From contig AP024676.1 in the NCBI GenBank assembly GCA_025998955.1, positions 2,480,001-2,544,000 of the forward strand: a stretch of DNA of 64,000 nucleotides. The letters run 5' to 3'. The translations under genes were made by a program, and so were the position numbers. The DNA is from Candidatus Roseilinea sp. (GTDB lineage Bacteria > Chloroflexota > Anaerolineae > J036 > Brachytrichaceae). The notes beneath the pieces are model-generated. The model ran no database searches, was not told where the DNA came from, and was given only the letters and a program-made list of their open reading frames with translations. This document shows positions 58,850-64,000 of the stretch, one piece after another. Each line of letters starts with the position of its first letter. Within the stretch, counting starts at the first letter, position 1.

Positions 58850-59629
58850 CTATGCGCTTGCGTGCCGGGCCAGTGCCTGGCGCAGGACTGTGGGCGGCTG
58901 CACGCCGACCAGCCGCTCGACCGGCCGACCCTCCTTGAAGATCATTAGCGTCGGGATGCCGCGCACATTGAATCGCTCGGCCGTGCGTGGGTTGTCGTCT
59001 ACATTGAGCTTGGCGACGACAGCTCGGCCGGCGAACTCGCGGGCAAGCTGCTCGACGGTGGGTGCAACCATGCGGCAGGGGCCGCACCACGGCGCCCAGA
59101 AGTCCACCAAGACCGGTTTGTTGCTGCGTCCCACAATCTGGTCGAATGTGGCATCGCTCAGCGTGATCGGTTGGTCCGATACTTCTGCCGATGCGGCTTG
59201 CGTTGATCCCGATTGACGCGTCGCCGCGGACGCGGTTACCGGTGAGGAAGCACTTTCGAGCGGGACGCTCGGGCCCACCGGATTCGGCGGACGGGCGCCG
59301 CCGGCGATGAGATAGTCAAACCACATGCGCAGGCTTGCCTCGGGTGCCGCGCCGCTGCCCTGCCCGGCCGGCTTGCCGTCCTTGACGAACACCAGGCCCG
59401 GCAGTTGTGCGATCGAATAGCGTCGCGGCAGCGCCGAGTTGTCCTTGACGTTGACTTTTGCAATCAGTGCTTTGCCCGCATATGCAGCCGCCAGCCGGTC
59501 GAGTGTCGGATCGAGCTGTCGGCAAGGCGCACAGTCGTCGCGCCAGAACACCAGCAAAGTCGGCAGCCCGGCGTTCAAGACGCGATCCACGCTCTGCTCG
59601 TTCGTGTGAATGGGAGTCGTGAACGTCAT
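58850..59629 (-). CDS. Double-domain thioredoxin-like protein
   Basis: A 259-residue cytosolic protein with two thioredoxin folds. The first (about 1-110) has FWRDDCAPCRQLDPTLDRLAAAYAG with a CAPC active site. A linker of proline/alanine follows. The second (about 155-259) has LVDFWAPWCGPCRMVAPTVEQLARE with the canonical WCGPC. No signal peptide or membrane anchor. It should reduce protein disulphides, though two different redox motifs in one chain suggest a relay. The ATG at 59629 has GAGAGGTC upstream. Confidence 0.9.
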   Translation of the reverse strand: MTFTTPIHTNEQSVDRVLNAGLPTLLVFWRDDCAPCRQLDPTLDRLAAAYAGKALIAKVNVKDNSALPRRYSIAQLPGLVFVKDGKPAGQGSGAAPEASLRMWFDYLIAGGARPPNPVGPSVPLESASSPVTASAATRQSGSTQAASAEVSDQPITLSDATFDQIVGRSNKPVLVDFWAPWCGPCRMVAPTVEQLAREFAGRAVVAKLNVDDNPRTAERFNVRGIPTLMIFKEGRPVERLVGVQPPTVLRQALARHASA

Positions 59630-59716
59630 GTTGACCTCTCTTCTGCGACGGCCAAGAGCATTATCCATCAGATGTCAAGCACGGTGGGAGTGGGAAGTGG
59701 GAGGGGGTTGTCCCGG

Positions 59717-59722
59717 TACAAT
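59717..59722 (+). promoter_or_regulatory. -10 box TACAAT, leaderless start of moeA
   Basis: Six nt separate the box from the ATG at 59729. Confidence 0.5.
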
Positions 59723-59728
59723 CGCGCC

Positions 59729-61075
59729 ATGCGCAAATTCGACCTGCTCACGCCGGCGGATGCTGTCACGAAGCTAAACGCCGCGCTCGACGCTGCGGGT
59801 TACGGGCCGGCGCGCGGCATCGCTGCAACGGAGATGATCCCGACCACGCAGGCGCGCGATCGCGTGCTGGCGCGCGATGTGATTTCACCGACGCCGATGC
59901 CGGAGTTTCGTCGCAGCGCCGTGGACGGCTATGCGGTGCGCGCCGACGCCACACCCGGCGTGCTGCGCGTGGTCGGCGAGGTGCGCATGGGTGAGGTCGC
60001 ACCGTTCGCCATTCGACACGGCGAAGCGGCGCTCGTGCACACCGGCGGCAACCTGCCGGAGGGCGCCGATGCCGTCGTGATGCTGGAGGACACTGTGCCG
60101 CTGACGCTGGACGACCGGCGACAAGCCGAGCCGTCCGATGGTTCGTTGCCTTCCGTCCTCGTCCGGCAGTGGAAGATTCAGACCAACAAGAAGCTCGCGC
60201 CGGGCGACAATGCCATCCAGAAAGGCGAAGATGTGAAGGCCGGTGAGGTCGTCGTCTGTGCAGGCACGCGTCTGCGCGAGCAGGAGATCGGTGGGCTGCT
60301 GGCGCTGGGCATCACGCAGGTCGAGGTCATTCGCAAACCGCGCGTGGCGTTGATTGCCAGCGGCGACGAACTGGTGCCGGCAGAAGCCGAGACGCGCCCC
60401 GGCCAGGTGCGCAACATCAACGCGCCGATGCTCGCGGCGCTGGTCGCGCGCAACGGTGGCGAGCCGCTCGACTTCGGCATCCTGCCCGATGTGCGCGCGG
60501 CATTCGAGGAAGCGGCACAGCACGCCATGCGCAAAGCCGACATGGTGATCTTCATGGCCGGCAGCAGCGTGGGCGAGCGCGATTTCGTGCCTGACGTGGT
60601 GAATGCGATGGGCGAGCCGGGCATCCTCGCCCACGGCATTCTGTTCCGCCCCGGCAAGCCGACGCTGTTCGCCGTGTGCAACGGTAAGCCGGTGTTCGGG
60701 CTGCCGGGCAACCCGATCAGCGCATTGGTGACCGGGATGCTGTTTGCCATGCCGGCGCTCTGGCGCATCCAAGGGGCGCTCAACCCGCCTCAACCGCGAT
60801 TCATCCGCGCCGTGCTGGCCCGCGAGATGAAATCGCCGAAGGATCTGGAGCACTGGTTTCCGGTGAAGTTAGAGATTAGAGATTGGAGATTGGCAGAGAA
60901 GCCGGGCTCAACATCTCTAATCTCTCATCCCCAATCTCTTCCATCAGCAGAACCGATCTCGACCAAATCCAACCTGATCTTCGGCCTAACGCGCGCCGGC
61001 GGGATGGTCTGTGCGCCGATCGGCGTAGACAAGCTTGCGGCGGGGACAGAGGTAGAAGTGAGGCTGTTCGATTGA
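59729..61075 (+). CDS. moeA: Molybdopterin molybdenumtransferase
   Basis: A 448-residue MoeA enzyme that inserts molybdate into adenylylated molybdopterin. It has ARDVISPTPMPEFRRSAVDGYAVRA, VHTGGNLPEGADAVVMLED, VALIASGDELVPAEAETRPGQVRNINAPML, FMAGSSVGERDFVPDVV, ILFRPGKPTLFAVCNGKPVFGLPGNPISAL and C-terminal RAGGMVCAPIGVDKL. Residues about 381-406 (EIRDWRLAEKPGSTSLISHP) are not a MoeA sequence and come from an AT-rich palindrome. Their site is the C-terminal beta-barrel domain. Leaderless start. No molybdoenzyme gene is near. Confidence 0.94.
   Translation: MRKFDLLTPADAVTKLNAALDAAGYGPARGIAATEMIPTTQARDRVLARDVISPTPMPEFRRSAVDGYAVRADATPGVLRVVGEVRMGEVAPFAIRHGEAALVHTGGNLPEGADAVVMLEDTVPLTLDDRRQAEPSDGSLPSVLVRQWKIQTNKKLAPGDNAIQKGEDVKAGEVVVCAGTRLREQEIGGLLALGITQVEVIRKPRVALIASGDELVPAEAETRPGQVRNINAPMLAALVARNGGEPLDFGILPDVRAAFEEAAQHAMRKADMVIFMAGSSVGERDFVPDVVNAMGEPGILAHGILFRPGKPTLFAVCNGKPVFGLPGNPISALVTGMLFAMPALWRIQGALNPPQPRFIRAVLAREMKSPKDLEHWFPVKLEIRDWRLAEKPGSTSLISHPQSLPSAEPISTKSNLIFGLTRAGGMVCAPIGVDKLAAGTEVEVRLFD
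60869..60942 (+). repeat. AT-rich palindromic insertion inside moeA
   Basis: AGAGATTAGAGAT (60871-60883) is the inverse of ATCTCTAATCTCT (60913-60925), and AGAGATTGG (60878-60886) of CCAATCTCT (60931-60939). The frame stays open across it. Confidence 0.7.
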
Positions 61076-61091
61076 TCGCCGGACGAGACGG

Positions 61092-61532
61092 CTACCGTTG
61101 CAGCTCGAGTACCTGCGCTGCCTCTTCCAGCAAGCGCCGGCTGGCGTCGTAGGTAATGATGGCGCGTGCTTCGTCGTATGTCGCCCACTTGTAGTCCTGC
61201 ACCTCCGCAGCCTGCAAGCGCACGCGCGGGTCGTGCACGATGCCGAGGAAGTAGCGCACGGTCTTGGCGACCGTTTGGCGCGGGTCGCTCCATGCAGTCT
61301 TGGTGTAGTTTTCTTCAAAGACCGGCTCGGGGTAGAGTGTGACGTCGCGGATGCCGGTCTCTTCGCGCAGCTCGCGCCGTGCCGTTTCCATCTCGCCCTC
61401 GCCCGGTTCGGCATGGCCTTTCGGGAAAGCCCAGTGCCCACTGTTGTGCCGGATGAGGAGGAAGTAAGTTTGGCCGTCCTTGCGATAAACGGGAATGACG
61501 CCGAAGGATCGTTCTATAGGCTGCGATGACAT
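61092..61532 (-). CDS. NUDIX hydrolase
   Basis: A 146-residue NUDIX protein with an intact box: GHAEPGEGEMETARRELREETGI (G-x5-E-x7-REUxEExGU). The starting RSFGVIPVYRKDGQTYFLLI and late DYKWATYDEARAIITYDASR resemble the bis(5'-nucleosyl)-tetraphosphatase/AP4A pyrophosphatase group. The ATG at 61532 is favoured by the leaderless TATCAT 7 nt upstream. An earlier frame start at 61574 would add 14 residues. Confidence 0.9.
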   Translation of the reverse strand: MSSQPIERSFGVIPVYRKDGQTYFLLIRHNSGHWAFPKGHAEPGEGEMETARRELREETGIRDVTLYPEPVFEENYTKTAWSDPRQTVAKTVRYFLGIVHDPRVRLQAAEVQDYKWATYDEARAIITYDASRRLLEEAAQVLELQR

Positions 61533-61539
61533 GCAGAGA

Positions 61540-61545
61540 ATGATA
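61540..61545 (-). promoter_or_regulatory. -10 box TATCAT, leaderless start of the NUDIX gene
   Basis: Seven nt separate the box from the ATG at 61532. Confidence 0.5.
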
Positions 61546-61570
61546 CGGGAAGACGGCTGAACGCAGTGCT

Positions 61571-61990
61571 TCAATCTGCTAGCTGCCTTGCGAGATGAGC
61601 AGCTTCTTCTGCCATTTGCAACGCACGCTTAGCAGCGGATTCGTCAAAAATTTCCCACGGTGTTCGTCCCAGCACGGTATCGCCGTAGTCGCTCTTGGCA
61701 TGCACATCGGCGCCAAGCAGCTCTGCCTTATCCACCAACTGGCGGACGATCTCGTGCACTTCTGCAGGGAAGGCGCCACGCACCAAAGCCTGCCGCAGCG
61801 GGATGTCGGGCGCGTGAGTGTGACCGACCGGACCGACCAGCGCTAGGGCAGCCTTCGCGCTGTTCTCAACGATAAGCTGGCTGTTGTCCACACAGGATCG
61901 CCAGCGACTCAGTTCCAAATCTTGCCGCGCCTCCGACAGGAATCCCTCGACCAGCTTCATGCGATACGTGTACTCGTCATTGATTCGCAT
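61571..61990 (-). CDS. HEPN domain protein (toxin half of a HEPN/MNT pair)
   Basis: A 139-residue helical protein. It has YRMKLVEGFLSEARQDLELSRWRSCVDNSQLIVENSAKAALALVGPVGHTHAP, as in HEPN proteins paired with minimal nucleotidyltransferases. The usual RNase motif RxxxxxH is not clearly preserved; I see H-T-H after the helices. It lies just downstream of, and overlaps by 14 nt, the nucleotidyltransferase gene, the standard order. The ATG at 61990 is favoured; others at 62002 and 62047 in the same frame are possible. Confidence 0.75.
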   Translation of the reverse strand: MRINDEYTYRMKLVEGFLSEARQDLELSRWRSCVDNSQLIVENSAKAALALVGPVGHTHAPDIPLRQALVRGAFPAEVHEIVRQLVDKAELLGADVHAKSDYGDTVLGRTPWEIFDESAAKRALQMAEEAAHLARQLAD

Positions 61991-62468
61991 AGATGGACGC
62001 ATTCGCCGGCCACTGAAGAGGACGGTAGGAAGCAGGAGATCGTACATGCCAAATATCTCCTGCTGCTGTTCTCTCGCGCTGCAACCCCGCATCTGTAATC
62101 AGCCGGCGAATCAACTCGATGCGATTGGCTGCGTAGTCGTCGGTGTCGTGAAGCAATCTACCATCCAGTGCGATGTCGAGGTACAAGGGTGGCAGCGCCT
62201 GTTCGAACTCGGATGGAGTCTTGGAGATGATGGAGACCATGCCACGGATCTCATCCGGCAACATGCGCTTGAGCATGAAATGCCGGTCTAGATAATCCGC
62301 CGGCAAATCCCGTGCGATCACGAGCAGGTCCCAGTCGCTGTCCTCTCGGGCGTCGCCACGCGCTCGAGAGCCGAACAGCACGACTGCCACCAGCGCGTCG
62401 CCCAGGCCGCGGCGCAGCGCCTGCACTGCCTGTTGCGCTACGTCTTGCTCGGCGCGTTCGTCTGCCAT
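61977..62468 (-). CDS. Minimal nucleotidyltransferase (MNT) of a HEPN/MNT pair
   Basis: A 163-residue protein with the nucleotidyltransferase fold: ALVAVVLFGSRARGDAREDSDWDLLVIARDLPADY, i.e. GSxxRGD and DxD metal ligands. It continues past the normal MNT length with a helical end (EFEQALPPLYLDIALDGRLLHDTDDYAANRIELIRRLITDAGLQR). The MNT is the antitoxin or modifying half. The ATG at 62468 follows the leaderless TAGAAT by 7 nt. Confidence 0.8.
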   Translation of the reverse strand: MADERAEQDVAQQAVQALRRGLGDALVAVVLFGSRARGDAREDSDWDLLVIARDLPADYLDRHFMLKRMLPDEIRGMVSIISKTPSEFEQALPPLYLDIALDGRLLHDTDDYAANRIELIRRLITDAGLQRERTAAGDIWHVRSPASYRPLQWPANASIYANQ

Positions 62469-62475
62469 CGCGCAT

Positions 62476-62481
62476 ATTCTA
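62476..62481 (-). promoter_or_regulatory. -10 box TAGAAT, leaderless start of the MNT gene
   Basis: Seven nt separate the box from the ATG at 62468. Confidence 0.5.
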
Positions 62482-62547
62482 AACGCGCGCCGGCTTTGCC
62501 TCACCCTCTGTTAATATTGGGCCGCCGGAGATCACCCTGCGCACGCC

Positions 62548-63843
62548 GTGACACTGACCGCACCCGCCACGACACACCCGACTGCCGACGCTCCGCTCCC
62601 TGCCGGCCTGCGCGGCTACGCCGTGCTGCTGCGCCGCAACCCGAACGCGCGTAACCTATGGCTGGCCCAGGTCGTCTCGCAGCTCGGCGACTGGTTCAAC
62701 ACCATCGCGCTGCTCGGGCTGCTGGTCGAGCTGACCGGCAACCCGGCCGCCGGCAACCTGATCAGCGTGGCGCAAATCGTGCCGGTCGCCGTCGCCAGCC
62801 TGTTCCTCACCGGTGTTGTCGCCGACCGCTACGACCGTAAGGCAATTATGATGATCTCGAGCTTAGCCCGCAGCGCCATTGCGCTGAGCTTCCTGCTCAT
62901 CCGCACGCCGGAGACGGCGTGGATTGCCTACGCCGGCACGGTCGCCATTGCCATCGGCACGGCGTTCTATATGCCGGCGGCCTCGGCGGCGCTGCCGAAC
63001 ATTGTGGCGAAGAACGAACTGTCGGTCGCCGCCATGCTCGGCCAGACCACGTTCGCGACTATGCTCTTCGTCGGTGCGTTTCTCGGTGGTGCGGTGACCA
63101 CCCTGCTCGGCCGCGAAGCGGCGTTCATCGCCAATGCGCTTTCGTTTTTGATCTCGACATGGCTGGTGTGGCGCATTCGGTCGAACTTCAGCATCCAACG
63201 CGAGCGACAGATGCTCAGCGGCGCGAGCGCGCTGCGCGTATTGACCGAAGGTGTGCGCTATTTGCGAGAGAACGCGTTCGTGCGCGGCTACTTGCTGGCC
63301 AAGCCGGCCGTAGCGTGGGCCTTAGGTGGCTTTGGCTTGTTCGGCACGTATTCGCTGACGATCTACGGCACGGGCGACTTTGGGACGGCGCTGCTGTTCG
63401 CCGGGCGTGGCGTCGGCGCGTTCATCTCGCCGTTGCTGGTGAGCGGCACAGCTTCGTTGCAAGATACACGTCGGCTGCACCGCTTCATCGTCGCCGGCAT
63501 GGGCCTGGTCATCTTGGGTTACTTCCTCTTCGCCTTCACGCGCTCGCCGATCAGCGGCATGCTCTGCGCCGGCATCGCACACTGGGGCAATGCCTGGGCG
63601 ATGACGCTGAGCGGCCTGATCGTCCAGGCGAATACGCCGGACTATGTGCGCGGGCGCGTGCTGGCACTGGACACTGTCGGCTGGGCGGTGGTATCGGCGC
63701 TCTCGAACTTGATCGTCGCCTCGGTGGCGATTCGCTTTGCGCCGCAGGCCGGCGTCCTGACCGCCGTGGCGCTGACGGTCGTGTGCGTGATCGGGTGGCT
63801 GATCGGGATGCGACGCATAAGCGCCGACCCGCAATCTGTTTGA
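62548..63843 (+). CDS. MFS transporter (EntS/BacE-like)
   Basis: A 431-residue inner-membrane protein with about 12 helices. Typical segments are LWLAQVVSQLGDWFNTIALLGLLVELTG, VAQIVPVAVASLFLTGVVADRYDRKAIMMIS (motif A) and FYMPAASAALPNIVAKNELSVAAMLGQTTF. This is the MFS_3 group, which includes enterobactin and bacilysin exporters and many uncharacterised multidrug-like exporters. GTG start. The TGA overlaps the next ATG (TGATG), so it is coupled to the methyltransferase. Confidence 0.88.
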   Translation: MTLTAPATTHPTADAPLPAGLRGYAVLLRRNPNARNLWLAQVVSQLGDWFNTIALLGLLVELTGNPAAGNLISVAQIVPVAVASLFLTGVVADRYDRKAIMMISSLARSAIALSFLLIRTPETAWIAYAGTVAIAIGTAFYMPAASAALPNIVAKNELSVAAMLGQTTFATMLFVGAFLGGAVTTLLGREAAFIANALSFLISTWLVWRIRSNFSIQRERQMLSGASALRVLTEGVRYLRENAFVRGYLLAKPAVAWALGGFGLFGTYSLTIYGTGDFGTALLFAGRGVGAFISPLLVSGTASLQDTRRLHRFIVAGMGLVILGYFLFAFTRSPISGMLCAGIAHWGNAWAMTLSGLIVQANTPDYVRGRVLALDTVGWAVVSALSNLIVASVAIRFAPQAGVLTAVALTVVCVIGWLIGMRRISADPQSV

Positions 63844-64000
63844 TGAGCGACGCGCTGCACACCGGTGACTGTCTGGACATCTTGCGCACCATGCCCGACG
63901 GCTGCGCGCATCTCATCTATCTCGATCCGCCGTTCAACACCCACATCCGGCGGGTTGGGCGCGCGCGCGGCAGGCCGAACGGTGACGGTCTTGCCTACGA
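63843..64000 (+). CDS. Site-specific DNA methyltransferase, N-terminal part (partial)
   Basis: Runs off the right edge after 52 codons. The start MSDALHTGDCLDILRTMPDGCAHLIYLDPPFNTH contains motif IV DPPF (DPPY-type) of N6-adenine/N4-cytosine methyltransferases of the beta class, which place motif IV first. The recognition site, and any restriction partner, lie outside the window. The start is coupled to the MFS stop. Confidence 0.88.
   Translation, partial: MSDALHTGDCLDILRTMPDGCAHLIYLDPPFNTHIRRVGRARGRPNGDGLAY

Noticed and set aside
59717-59729. Molybdenum-cofactor riboswitch before moeA
   Set aside because: The -10 box leaves only 6 nt before the ATG, so there is no room for an aptamer.
1-64000. 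Prophage or integrative element covering the accessory part
   Set aside because: No integrase, structural phage gene, attachment repeat or tRNA-associated junction is seen; the single tRNA is flanked by housekeeping genes.

Overview
High-GC bacterial chromosome segment (64 kb) that reads like a Chloroflexota genome of the Anaerolineae type. That placement is an inference from the mix of families seen: DUF4058, type-3 prolyl-tRNA synthetase, RNase J, beta-helix secreted proteins, lone Rhs tips, and intergenic space full of short palindromes. No rRNA gene or phage is present. The single tRNA is tRNA-Gln(TTG).

Layout. 0-5 kb: end of a NUDIX gene coupled to a quinone oxidoreductase, then a convergent three-gene operon (LarA-like, GNAT, amidohydrolase). 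5.3-12.0 kb: a decaying array of Rhs C-terminal tips, all on the minus strand. There are four toxin/immunity cassettes (alpha, beta, gamma, delta, from high to low coordinate), one bare core remnant (epsilon), and a transposase remnant at the upstream edge; no full-length Rhs parent gene remains. 12.4-21.6 kb: CinA-like protein, PurK, a membrane-stress operon (PspA, an unknown coiled-coil membrane protein, NfeD, SPFH protein), a DUF4349 lipoprotein, glycerate kinase and threonine ammonia-lyase. 21.8-26.0 kb: tRNA-Gln, Lon, MurI, cyclophilin. 26.1-30.5 kb: a complete Fe3+/polyamine-type ABC transporter operon with a zinc-ribbon gene embedded in it. 30.5-46.2 kb: mostly single metabolic genes (DUF4058, HAD, aldo/keto reductase, MgtC, ROK kinase, DUF1624 membrane protein, aminotransferase, amidohydrolase, beta-helix protein, 5-formyl-THF cyclo-ligase, PfkB kinase, M20 and M24 peptidases). 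46.3-49.8 kb: a peptide-type ABC importer without ATPase genes. 49.8-50.3 kb: a cluster of different palindromes and the proS leader. 50.3-64 kb: ProRS, a pterin dehydratase-like protein, a broken GNAT gene, an amidohydrolase-CYTH fusion, a broken higBA remnant, an FHA-winged-helix regulator, RNase J, homoserine dehydrogenase, a double thioredoxin, MoeA, NUDIX, a HEPN/MNT pair, an MFS transporter and the start of a DNA methyltransferase.

Three things stand out. (1) Small GC-rich modules (21, 24, 30 and about 36 nt) have been inserted in frame into the repeated Rhs core. Removing the 21-nt module restores a clean reading frame in three copies, and its insertion creates the same amber stop in each. 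(2) Many genes have a TANNNT box only 6-8 nt before the ATG, the mark of leaderless transcripts. (3) AT-rich or palindromic 'word' repeats occur between genes and also inside coding sequences, where they add short peptides to otherwise conserved enzymes.
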